Below are positions 9,673-18,840 of a DNA stretch of 26,977 nucleotides, in pieces. Source of the DNA: Phaeoceros laevis (Eukaryota > Anthocerotophyta > Anthocerotopsida > Notothyladales); the NCBI GenBank assembly GCA_049999765.1, contig JBNGIQ010009386.1, positions 185,020-211,996 of the forward strand. Reading direction: 5' to 3'. How positions within the stretch are numbered: the first letter of the stretch is position 1; each line of letters begins with the position of its first letter. The translations under genes and the position numbers were made by a program. Under the pieces are notes generated by a model. The model saw nothing but the letters and a program-made list of their open reading frames with translations, did not search any database and was not told where the DNA came from.

Positions 9673-10103
9673 CGATAATAGGATGCCCTAGACGAGCCCG
9701 CTTCCCGGCGGTTAAGTCATGGTTTAGGTCGTATATAAATACGCGGATATGGACAGGCACGAACGGTGCCCTAACGAACAGTCACACATCAACCGTCATA
9801 CACTTTCACATGACACGGCCTTAAAAGGTCCTCACGCACTACACAAGTGCTAACTTAATTCATGCTTCTTTCCTACGCTCCGTGCTATCTGTCAATCCTA
9901 CGCTATGGTATCAGAGCCTGGCTATGGATTCCGCCAAGTCTCCATCTAGTGCGTGTGAGGTCTGCAAGTCAGAATGCTGCATTAGAAATCTTTCACGCGA
10001 ACATTTTAGAGCGGCAATCACAGCACTAAAAATTGCACCCACCCGATTTGGGAACATGTCGGAAGCATTCTTGGCGGAGGTTGTGACTCACTACTACTCG
10101 TAG
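9673..10103 (+). mobile_element. Foreign LTR end, primer-binding site and gag start inside element B
   Basis: A TATA-like TATATAAA at 9732-9739 is followed by a leader and then the primer-binding site TGGTATCAGAGC (9906-9917), the plant initiator tRNA-Met complement; the next bases CTGG extend it to 15 of 16. Right after it an ATG (9926) opens a reading frame beginning MDSAKSPSSACEVC, the right place for a gag start, which runs to a stop just after 10100. This is therefore the 5' end of another Copia element, joined directly to the RNase H of element B. About 60 codons of B expected here are missing, so this is a replacement or chimera rather than a clean insertion. I could not fix the LTR start. 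Confidence 0.65.
9906..9917 (+). promoter_or_regulatory. Retrotransposon primer-binding site (initiator tRNA-Met)
   Basis: TGGTATCAGAGC is the standard minus-strand primer site of plant Copia elements, matching the 3' end of initiator tRNA-Met. Confidence 0.85.
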
Positions 10104-10105
10104 TG

Positions 10106-10560
10106 CCTACGCCTCTAGAAGATCCATGGCAGCCTATATATTCATGCTTGCAGGCGGACCTCTATCTTGGTCCTACAAGAAAAACACTAATATCTCCCTC
10201 TCCAGCACGGAGACAGAGTACAAGACACTGACTGTCGATGTGAAAGAAGCAATTTGGGATAGAAGGAGCCTGGAAGATGCTGGACATAAGCAAACAGCAC
10301 CAACCTTACTACGTTGTGATAATCAAGGTGCCATCGCGCTAACTAACAACCCAGTCTTCCATGCACGCACAAAACACATAGAAGTGCATCACCACTTCAT
10401 CAGAGAAGCGGTGACCAGCGGGGAAATTGCTCTGACCTATGTCAATACTTCAGAGAACCCTACTGATATTATGACTACTGCGCTACCTAGTGAAGTCCAT
10501 CTTCGGCATTGCGAGAGGATTGGACTCGTCCCTGTTGCCTGCAGACAAGAGGTGAAGTCA
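10106..10560 (+). pseudogene. Copia element B: RNase H domain, open throughout
   Basis: The frame reads SRRSMAAYIFMLAGGPLSW, ISLSSTETEYKTLTVDVKEA, LLRCDNQGAIALTNNPVFH, ARTKHIEVHHHFIREAV and ALTYVNTSENPTDIMTTALP, the full ordered signature of the Ty1/Copia RNase H and the end of pol. It degrades the RNA strand of the RNA:DNA hybrid in a live element. No stop interrupts this part, unlike remnant A, but the pol upstream is broken, so no functional polyprotein is made. Confidence 0.9.
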
Positions 10561-11132
10561 GCCAGAGTTCGTGCAGACTTGATCAAATATGCTTGCATGC
10601 AGTCACTCAGAACATACATGTTGTCTTGTATCACGAGTTCTCGTCACAGTCAGGTACTGCTACGCACACGATCACAACGCACGTCATACACCTAGAAGCA
10701 GAGCACCAAGCCACATAGAGGGAGATCTGTACCGTAGTAATTGGTGGTCCGGGATGAGGAATTGGACACAATTTGTGTTCGCCTCATGCAAAGGCCAGTC
10801 CGGCGGCATAGATATGAAGCACGTGCCCAGTTCTCCCCCTTGCAACTGATGGTGTAGCCCCGATGATGCCCACTTGAAAACAGCTTGCGGCGCTTTAACG
10901 GCAAGTGCTGCGATTCAGAATATGAGAAGTGGTTGTCAGCCCAAACAGCTGGCACAGCGGCCGCCCTCAGGTTCGCCGGCGAGTAGTCCCTCTCCACCTC
11001 CATCTCTACTATCCAGCGCTCAAGGATTTCAAGCTAGTGGCCAATCAGGGTGAAGAGAAGACGTAAAAGCTTGGCGGCGGAGCTCAGCAGTAACAACACG
11101 CACCCTCGAAACATCACGCCCCAATGCGACTT
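10561..11132 (+). mobile_element. Copia element B: non-coding region between pol and polypurine tract
   Basis: I recognise no gene in this spacer. It shares a segment with remnant A (10823-10862 against 7758-7800), which argues that it belongs to the element. About 570 bp is long for this interval. Confidence 0.6.
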
Positions 11133-11141
11133 GAGTGGGGG
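11133..11141 (+). promoter_or_regulatory. Polypurine tract of Copia element B
   Basis: GAGTGGGGG ends exactly one base before the TGTTGG of the 3' LTR, the position where plus-strand DNA synthesis is primed. Confidence 0.85.
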
Positions 11142-11362
11142 TGTTGGAAATGAAGGCGTTAAGTAGTGTTTATCGATTTGCATTTTTAGGGTACACGCTT
11201 TAGGGTTAGACATGCAGTTGGAAAGTTAGTCAGGATATGAACGGTCATTGGACATGACGCATTGTTCGTAAGTCACTTCGCGTGACATTCATTCTATTCT
11301 ATTCTAGCCAGCAGACAACACACGCTCTCGTGCTAGAAATCTCTACATTTGTTAATCCAACA
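11142..11362 (+). mobile_element. 3' LTR of Copia element B
   Basis: The 221-bp unit begins TGTTGGA and ends TCCAACA, a perfect 7-bp terminal inverted repeat, directly after the polypurine tract. Its 5' partner is not in the window: element B is truncated on the left at about 8569, and no matching LTR is found upstream other than the diverged LTR of remnant A. Confidence 0.85.
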
Positions 11363-11565
11363 AAAAAGAACTCAATGAAAAGACACATATATACGAAGTA
11401 TTTCGGAGTTGCTACTGTGATTCACGATGGGGTTGACGATGAAACAAAGGCAAGTGCCAGCATAAACACTGCTGTCGTTGGCGAAAATAAAGTCTTGCAC
11501 AAACATCCTACTCAAAGAAGTAAGGCTGTAATTTTATGTGATTCTCCTAATATGCCATGCCGGTC

Positions 11566-11665
11566 NNNNNNNNNNNNNNNNNNNNNNNNNNNNNNNNNNN
11601 NNNNNNNNNNNNNNNNNNNNNNNNNNNNNNNNNNNNNNNNNNNNNNNNNNNNNNNNNNNNNNNNN
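11566..11665. other. Assembly gap of exactly 100 N with duplicated flanks
   Basis: The 35 bases before the gap (11531-11565) are identical to 11673-11707 just after it. Exactly 100 N is the conventional placeholder for unknown size. The contig ends probably overlap, so the gap may be zero or negative in length. Reading frames crossing it are meaningless. Confidence 0.95.
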
Positions 11666-11902
11666 GGTTCCTATTTTATGTGATTCTCCTAATATGCCAT
11701 GCCGGTCATACATACATTGTATCATATTTATATTTCCTTCATAGTACTTAGCAAGAGACAAGATTTTGAAGATGCAGAAGCCGCACGTCATACAAACAAC
11801 ATAGCACAATTTAAAGCTTGCAACGCAAGCGAAGGCTGTAGAAACTTTGTATATCCTCGATTCTCGAGCATATTGTGCTATATTTGATAGTTTCGGTAAT
11901 TT

Positions 11903-12360
11903 GGGAAAGTGATATTTAAAATTAAATGGATGGTCGTCAGATTCAGTGTAGCTCTTGGATTTTCTGAGCAAATAGCACTTAGTGAGTCAGTAGCAACCAC
12001 GGCGAAGCAAATGTGGGATCGCCTGTCAATGGTGTACCAAACAAAGGACATGATGTCTAGAACGTCTGCTAGCACCAAGCTTTACTCACTCAAAATGAAG
12101 GAGGGAGAGGCCATTGATGCGTATGGGTCAAACTTCAGGTCTGCAAGACTGAAGCTAGAACAAGCAGGCACAAGGTTGAACGAACAAGATGTTTGCATCG
12201 GATCGCCATGCTTGCTGGAATTGATGAGTCCGAAGTTGCGGCGCTTGACTTCAATGAGTTGGTGGGTGCACTCCTACAAGAGGTGGTGAGTAGGCAAGCA
12301 GCCAAGGGTCAACCGTCAAGGGTTAGGAATCATCAGGCCCCGTACACTGATAAGCAAAAG
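11903..12360 (+). pseudogene. Copia gag fragment (UBN2-type)
   Basis: The first frame reads VALGFSEQIALSESVATTAK, QMWDRLSMVYQTKDMMSR, TKLYSLKMKEGEAIDAY and RLKLEQAGTRLNEQDV. A frameshift near 12190 moves to IAMLAGIDESEVAALDFNEL, VGALLQEVVSRQAAKG. The pattern ..AK..WD.L...Y..K....L...L...KM.EG..I..Y...F......L...G......D....L..L is the capsid-like gag of Copia elements (UBN2 family). No zinc knuckle, protease or integrase follows. It does not form one element with the LTR at 11142, because no primer-binding site follows that LTR. Confidence 0.8.
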
Positions 12361-12516
12361 GGACGCAGGAATGTATTGCTTTGTACCCATAACTTCTTAC
12401 TTTGCTTGATTTGTTGTATGACTTTAGACCCTGAATTTTATCCATCCAGTTATGATTTTTTCCTATCGAATTATGGTGTTTATGTCTTAAGTATCACTCT
12501 TACCTACCCATTATAG

Positions 12517-12977
12517 CCATCCACGCTAACAACTAGCACTAAGTACCGGATATAATCTTGTACATAATCTCAGGGGGAAACGCCGCTACTATCTGATTCG
12601 GTGAAACACCCATACCTTTTTTCTTTCTTGGCAGCTTCCTTGAATGAGTCGTGGTTGAAATCATAGAATTGGTTCTATTTACGAATTTTAAATTGAAAGA
12701 CGGGAGACCGTAATCATGTGGGTGAGGAAGTTTTCATATCACATGGACCTAGCGGGTCACTTGCACTCTAGTACATAACCATGCCCTAGCCCAAGTGTTG
12801 GGGTAGGGTTTCATGTAAATGACCCTAAAATATTGGACCCTAGGTTACTTTAGAGGTTTAAACTCTAGAGTCTAAGACATCCCCGCTGTTCTTGCAAATA
12901 TGTTTCTTTAAATGACTTTTATATAAATGTACAGCCAAAGCCTCCGGTGGATCACCTCGTGTATTGGCCCTATTGGG
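12517..12977. other. Intergenic, no gene seen
   Basis: The sequence is A+T-moderate with no supported feature. Confidence 0.4.
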
Positions 12978-13332
12978 GGTCCCGGACCTATGCCGAACAA
13001 TGGAGTTTGGAGAATCATTAATACACACGCCCGACCTGGCAAGTGGGGCCCACCTCTGGCCATGCCCTTGGCATCTCTAGCCATGGCATGCCGACGAATG
13101 GGCGTAACCCTTTCGCCCCACCCTCCCCTTACATACAGAGGTCACTCCCATGGCTGGATGGCTAGGCGCGGAATCCCCATCCATGCCCATCCATGCCCCT
13201 CACCACAAACCCCACCTCTGGCCGACGACTTGACCCTTTGGCATGCGAGCATGGGTGGAGGTAGGCCGTACGTGCCAGGTCGCGCGTGTGTGTTAATGAT
13301 CTTCCTACTGTAACTCCATTGTTCGGGGGACC
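12978..13332. mobile_element. Non-autonomous DNA transposon (MITE-like) with ~70-bp terminal inverted repeats
   Basis: The left end 12978-13050 and the reverse complement of the right end 13264-13332 align over almost all their length. They share GGTCC, then CCGAACAATGGAGTT, ATCATTAA.ACACACGC, CGACCTGGCA and GGCC, with one ~10-base indel and a few substitutions. The 213-bp interior codes for nothing I recognise and has small direct repeats (CCCACCTCTGGCC at about 13049 and 13210; CATCCATGCC twice near 13180). No transposase is present, so it would need one from elsewhere. I could not identify a target-site duplication, so the superfamily is open. Confidence 0.8.
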
Positions 13333-14156
13333 TCTACGGCCGGTACGAAGTCAGCTTGCCGAACGGTACCCAACGAACGAAATGCTCTCTTCCGCTAGGA
13401 GTCCAGCAGGACTCGGGAGCAAGAGGCGGCTGCGGGTCACCTGGTTGGCGGCTCCGAGCGGTTTCGTCGGGCCCCCGTGTCCCCGTGTAGTAGCTGCTCG
13501 CGCTTCTGGTATGCACTGCTCCCGCTTCCGGGACTTGTTTTGCGATTCCATCGCAGTTGATTCAAAGATTTCCCGCCGGGGCCCTGGTCCTATCCGACTG
13601 GCGGAGGTGCTTTTTCCCGGCAGAGCAGACGACTCAGGATTGCTTGCAATTGTAATGTGAATCCTGTCTGCGCAGGAATGCGCATGCATGTGTTGGAATG
13701 CGAGGAAGGACAAGGAGGAGGAGGAAGATGGAAGCAAAGAAGGCTCTTTCGACAACAACGAAGACGGCTCATTTCGTAAGCCTGGCTGCCTGCCATGGCC
13801 AATGCTGTTGATTGCCTGAGGCTTTCCTTCACCGGCCACCGCGTGGTTGCTTGCGCCATGGTGCTAGGCTGTGGCGCCTGATCATCGCGCCGTGGAGACA
13901 AGTATGTGAGCACGACGGGCCCTGTAGCAGCCTCCAGCCTCGTCAGGTCCAGGCCTAGAAGGCATTAGGAGGATTCCTGGACTAGTCTAGACTAAGTCAT
14001 CCACTGCAGTCGTCAGAGCCTTCCAGAAGGAGGAAGACGTGGCCTGGAGACATAGGGCCTGGGCCAAAGGAAAACCAAGTAGAATCCGTTGTGCACTTTT
14101 CCGCAGCTTAAACCCTGGACCATGGAGTTGGACAGAATCACGTTCCTGCTCGTCTG
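13333..14156. other. Upstream region of the PPR gene
   Basis: The region is GC-rich, with open frames on both strands but no family resemblance. A purine-only-like run (GGAGGAGGAGGAAG) lies at about 13714-13727 within a longer AG-rich tract. It probably contains the promoter and leader of the PPR gene. Confidence 0.4.
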
Positions 14157-16364
14157 ATGGGGCCCAGCTCATTGCAGCTAGATTTGGGACTTACCGGCCG
14201 AGCATTGTCTTCGGGTTTGGCACCAATCCCCGCACTCTGGCTTCCTGAGAATTGGGGATTTCAGGCCCTCTGTCACGGAGTACCGAGGGTTTGGTGTTGG
14301 GACAGGCAAGCGTCTTTTGGAGAGGGAGGAACGACTCCAGAAAGAGAGCAGGTGTTTTTATGGCAAGAATTTTTCTCAGATCCGACACAGTGGTGGGACA
14401 ACAAGCGTCCTTGTAAGGACTCGCAGCTAGCGGGGGACGCGACAATGAGGAGGCCTCCTGGGTCTGTATCCACCTCGGTGGTTCAAGGAGCTCCTTACAG
14501 GTTCGCAGACAAGGAGGACAATATGGAGGTTGGAATGTGCAAGAAACTCTGTACAGATGGACAAGTCACTGAGGCTGTCGATGCGCTGAGCAAATTGGCG
14601 CAGCAAGGATGCCGTATACCCAACAATCTCTTCTACCGTGTCCTCAAGAGGTGCATCGCACCAAAGGACTTGATTCTGGGCAGACGAATTCATGCCCTAG
14701 CTGTGCAAAGTGGGTACGACGGGGATGCATTCTTGGCCACTCATCTGATCGGTCTGTACGCTTCACATGGAAGGTTGGAAGAAGCAATGCAAGTCTTTTC
14801 CAGGGTCTCTGCACCAGACGTCTGTAACTGGGCTGCCATAATATTGGCATATGCTAGACATGGAGAGCCTACACAATCCATAGGACTATATCGACAGATG
14901 TGTCAATCACATCTCATGGCAGACAATCGTGTATTTGTAGCGGTTCTTAAAGCTTGTGCCAGTGCAGGAGATTTGACTGCCGGGAAGGACATCCATGCTG
15001 ATATTGTGAGCTCCGCAGGGGGGCAAAATATCTTTGTGCAAACCTGTCTGGTTGATATGTATGCGAAGTGCGGTAGCGTACAAGATGCCCGGAGAGTGTT
15101 TGACCGACTTGTACAGAAGGATGTGGTGACGTGGACTGCTATGATCGCAGGTTATGCCCAGCAGGGATTGTGTCGAGAAGCCCTTAGTCTTTACAGTAGT
15201 ATGCAGCAAGAAGGCATCATTCCGCCTAATACTGTTACTTATGTATGCCTCCTGCATGCATGTGCGGGTGTAGGCTTTGGAGCTCTTCCTCAAGGAAAGC
15301 AAATCCATGCACAGGTTGAACAACTAGGGTTACAAGATAATTTGGCTGTCGGCAACTGCTTGGTGAACATGTATGCAAAGTGTGGGAGCATAGAGAATGC
15401 ACAGCGAGTGTTTGACAGACTTTCTCACAAAGATGTGGTGACATGGACTGCTATGATCGCTGGTTATGCCCAGCAGGGCATGGGTGAGGAAGCTCTTGGT
15501 ATTTACAACACGATGCAACAAGAAGGCATGACTCCACCAAATTCTGTCACATTTGTGTGCCTCTTGCAGGCATGTGCAACTGTAACGGCTTTGCCTTTGG
15601 GCAAGCAGCTCCATGCACAGATTGAACAACAAGGATTGCAAGCTGATGTGGTTGTGGGCTCCAGCTTGGTAAACATGTATGCGAAGTGCGGAAGCATGGT
15701 CGATTCACAGCAGGTGTTTGACTCATTGCCTAGACGAGAAATTGGAGCTTGGAATGCACTTATTGCAGGATATACCCACCAAGGAAACAGTGCGGCTGTG
15801 TTTGCTTTGATTGACAGGATGAGGCTGGAGGGCGTACAGCCAGAGGGCATTACCTTTCTTAGAGTTTTGGCAGTGTGCAGTTATGTGGGTCTAGTAGACA
15901 AAGGCTGGAAATGCTTCATGGGTCTGAGCACTGATCATGGCATTAGTCCAACCATTGAGCATTATACATGCATGATGGATCTCCTGGGCCGTGCAGGCCA
16001 TCTAGATGAGGCGCTACAGATGGGTAAGAGTATGCCTTTCCAACCTGATGGTGCAGTGTGGCGCACTCTGTTGGGAGCTTGTCGAAAGTGGGGAAATGTT
16101 GAGGTTGGACGACAGGCCTTTGAATTTGCAGTAGGGGTAGATGATAGGGATGCTGCAGCATTCGTAATGATGTCAAACATATATGCAGATGCTCAGATGT
16201 GGGAGGAAGTAAAGCAGATGCAGGCGAGAAGAGGGGATTGCGGGGCATGTAAGCAGCCAGGTCAGAGTTGGTGGACTGATAGGGGTGGAGTTGTGCATGA
16301 GTTTGTTGTCGGGGACAAGAGGCAACCTGAGAGTGAATGTTTATATGCAGCAACTGGTCTTTAG
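14157..16364 (+). CDS. PLS-type pentatricopeptide repeat protein with E/E+ region, no DYW domain
   Basis: A single open frame of up to 735 codons, no introns. PPR repeats occupy about residues 130-630 in the P-L-S order. Three blocks carry MYAKCGS (the repeated 'VNMYAKCGS..D..QVFD' unit), each followed by W.A.IAGY. The C-terminal part has VWRTLLGACRKWGNVEVGR, MSNIYADAQMWEEVKQMQ and VVHEFVVGDKRQPES: the E and E+ motifs. It stops without a DYW deaminase domain. Such proteins bind organelle RNA base by base, usually specifying C-to-U editing sites in plastids or mitochondria with a partner supplying the deaminase. That is family knowledge. The true start is uncertain: residues 1-96 resemble nothing and no clear targeting peptide is visible; Met97 (14445) or Met123 (14523) are alternatives. 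An AATAAA at 16633-16638 could serve polyadenylation. Confidence 0.9.
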   Translation: MGPSSLQLDLGLTGRALSSGLAPIPALWLPENWGFQALCHGVPRVWCWDRQASFGEGGTTPEREQVFLWQEFFSDPTQWWDNKRPCKDSQLAGDATMRRPPGSVSTSVVQGAPYRFADKEDNMEVGMCKKLCTDGQVTEAVDALSKLAQQGCRIPNNLFYRVLKRCIAPKDLILGRRIHALAVQSGYDGDAFLATHLIGLYASHGRLEEAMQVFSRVSAPDVCNWAAIILAYARHGEPTQSIGLYRQMCQSHLMADNRVFVAVLKACASAGDLTAGKDIHADIVSSAGGQNIFVQTCLVDMYAKCGSVQDARRVFDRLVQKDVVTWTAMIAGYAQQGLCREALSLYSSMQQEGIIPPNTVTYVCLLHACAGVGFGALPQGKQIHAQVEQLGLQDNLAVGNCLVNMYAKCGSIENAQRVFDRLSHKDVVTWTAMIAGYAQQGMGEEALGIYNTMQQEGMTPPNSVTFVCLLQACATVTALPLGKQLHAQIEQQGLQADVVVGSSLVNMYAKCGSMVDSQQVFDSLPRREIGAWNALIAGYTHQGNSAAVFALIDRMRLEGVQPEGITFLRVLAVCSYVGLVDKGWKCFMGLSTDHGISPTIEHYTCMMDLLGRAGHLDEALQMGKSMPFQPDGAVWRTLLGACRKWGNVEVGRQAFEFAVGVDDRDAAAFVMMSNIYADAQMWEEVKQMQARRGDCGACKQPGQSWWTDRGGVVHEFVVGDKRQPESECLYAATGL

Positions 16365-16926
16365 GTGAACAGGGAAATAAATGTGCCGCTTCTTCACTCA
16401 CAATCGGAGGACATGCTGATGCCGAGAAACAAACTTCATTGCGTGGCCATAGCGGGAAACTGGTTATCGCATATGCCCCGCAATTGATCAACCCAGAAGT
16501 GTAACTTGTTTCGGGGATCTTGTCAGCGCGCTTTCTGAGGCCTAAGCCACTGAGTTGTGGCTTTAGGTTTGGCGTCCAACATGAACAAAGCCAGTGCAGT
16601 GCTCCTCATTCTTAAGATTGGTGGAAGAATAGAATAAACAAAGTAAGTGAAAAGCTATAACTCGCATGCCCTTTTTGCGTTAGTGCTTGCGAAACACTGG
16701 TGAACTCACAATCTGTATGGTGTATGACCAGCTGTATGCCAAGCCTCGGTAGACTGGAATGCTTCACAATATGCTATGACAATGAAAAGATTATCCAAGT
16801 AAGCTGCCAGGGGCAGTTTCGAAACAAGCAGGTGTATTAATTGAGATGGCAGACCTCAAACTGCCCCAAGTCGAATGAGGTTTCTTAGACAGCACTGTGG
16901 CGACATACAAATCATGGGCAGGTAGA
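16365..16926. other. 3' flank of the PPR gene
   Basis: AATAAA words occur at 16376-16381 and 16633-16638; the second is a plausible polyadenylation signal. Nothing else is recognised. Confidence 0.45.
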
Positions 16927-17216
16927 AGTGGCTTTGAGTCAGATTTGTATGGGGGCACCATGCTGGTAGATGCGTGGGCAAAATGTCGGAATGTAGTAGA
17001 TGGAGGACTAGGTTTTGAAAAGATGGCTCGTCGGGACGTGGTTCCATGGGAGCTGCCATGAATCCAGGTTCGCTCAGAAGGACAAGGGTGAAGGGGATAT
17101 CCACAGGAGATGTGGCAGCCTGGAGGACGTTAGGTGTGTTTGATCCTTATGTTGTCTCCTGAAAGGCTATGATTTTTGGGTATGCAGAGATGGACGCTTT
17201 TGATGGCTGGCAAAGC
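16927..17216 (+). pseudogene. Decayed PPR gene fragment
   Basis: The frame 16927-17061 reads SGFESDLYGGTMLVDAWAKC, then NVVDGGLGFEKMARRDVVPW and a stop. After a frame change it continues VFDPYVVS-stop-KAMIFGYAEMDAFDGWQS (about 17138-17215). Both resemble consecutive PPR units (DLYVGTMLVDMYAKCG.V.DA..VFEKM..RDVVSW and VFD...DVVSWKAMI.GYAE), with conserved residues replaced and stops present. It lies about 560 bp downstream of the intact PPR gene on the same strand. It is not a continuation of that gene, which already has its E region. Confidence 0.75.
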
Positions 17217-17219
17217 TTC

Positions 17220-18840
17220 CCAATACTGCAGCAATTACAGGTCACCAAGGTGATGCTGTCCAAGTCTTTTGCGAGTTGTGATTGAAGTTGTATTTCATCC
17301 GATAGCTCAAGGAACAGTTGGAGTGAAACGGGATACGTGGTGGAGGTTGCCAGTCTTGTTCATCTTTTCGGAAGATCATGTCTGGTAGCAGCAGCATCAA
17401 GCTTGTCTGTGGATGTAATAGGTGAGCGGCACTGTTCCCTTTCACCAATCCCAGATCTGTCGTCTCTCATCAGGATCGAAAGCGTGACAGATACGCCCTC
17501 CCACCCACCAGCTTACCAGCTTTCACTACTTTTCGGTCTGCATACCAAATATGCCACAAGGCTTTGTGGTCCGAAACGCTAAGGACCCCACCCTTGTCTA
17601 TTCTCGCCCTCGTTTCTTCGTCCCGACTGGGGTTGCCGGAATCATTGTGGAATCGTACTGGCCCGTCGTCGTGGGACCGTCCTCGTGAAGCCTAAGGTTG
17701 TATGAGCTGGATTTCCTTCCACCAAGACGGATACGTAGTAAGGGGCTATGGTCTGGACGTCTGGACTAAATAGAGGAAAGACGCACTTCACTACGTGATT
17801 GGGCCCAAGCCTGCGAAGCCTGTAAAGCTGGAAAACCCTATCCGCTGCCGTGGAGGAAATTGATGACTTTTTGCCAAGTTGTTCTTATCCAAACGACGGA
17901 CAATTCCAAATCCACCGAACCGCCTACACGGACTTCAAACCTTTGACCTAATCCGTGAATCATCTGACAAGCACCCGCTGCACCCCTCATATGGTTCCTG
18001 AACTTCCACCTGCTTCATCTCTTTGGAAGTTCCAGTGCTAATTGAACTGCAAGTTTGGGGCTCATTGATCAGTCTTCTGCCTGTAAAATTCTCTAATTCC
18101 GCAAGCCTGCTGTATGCACGTGGTTAGCATGAAGCAGGGCAACGATCACATCCGGGTAGCTGAAGAGAACTGCAATTGGCCAACCGGGTTGAGATATTTA
18201 GCGTCAGATTAGCTGCACTTGTCGAGTATCGGGACAGGCAAGCAAGGCTTTCCCCTACCGGATAGCCCTGAGCATCATTGCCAAGCAGCCACCTGTCCCG
18301 CCATTCCGCCTCCACATTTGGCGAAGGCATGGATAAAAAAGTGGATAAGACCTGGACCTATCGGTTTGCCCGCTGGGCCTTCGTGCCTGCTCAGTTATAC
18401 GACACCCGTGTGAATAAGAATATGAGCGAACAGGATCCGGGCCGCCAATAGTCTCTCTCCCTCGTGTTATCTCGCTTGCTCCTTTTTGGCCGTGCAGCCT
18501 ACCCGCGCGGTTAAGGAAGCCGGCATCCTTGAATCTCACATCCCCCGCCAACTCGATGGCCAATAAGAAGTACACACCCCATCACGAGGATACACTTCAA
18601 ACACCGGGAGTGATCTCTGAATGGCCACTTGTGTGTTGTTAGAGATGAATGAACCTTTCCAGAGGGAAGCGTAAACCTCTACTACAGTGCCTCCTGGCCG
18701 CTTGCTGATGGTCCACCTCCTGCGTAGGGTTCGAAATTATCAGGAAGGAGAGACACCGGCATAGAAAGGCGGGCGCTAACCACGCGGCGGACGGAGAGCC
18801 GGGATCTAGAAGTCCGGTTAGGAAGGCGGATACCGTGTTG
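17220..18840. other. Intergenic, no gene recognised
   Basis: Many short frames on both strands, none with family resemblance. Confidence 0.4.

Noticed and set aside
11282-11971. Several frames running through the N gap
   Set aside because: They are open only because N stretches contain no stop codons.
11142-12360. Reading the LTR at 11142-11362 as the 5' LTR of the gag fragment
   Set aside because: No primer-binding site follows the LTR, and a polypurine tract lies directly before it, so it is a 3' LTR of the upstream element.
12927-13660. Two overlapping + frames of about 125 codons
   Set aside because: The first covers the inverted-repeat element; the second has no similarity and odd composition. 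GC-rich sequence explains their length.
13351-13839. 162-codon minus-strand frame
   Set aside because: Low-complexity Ser runs come from the purine-rich tract; no conserved motif.
14907-16491. Long minus-strand frames opposite the PPR gene
   Set aside because: They are shadows of the PPR coding strand.
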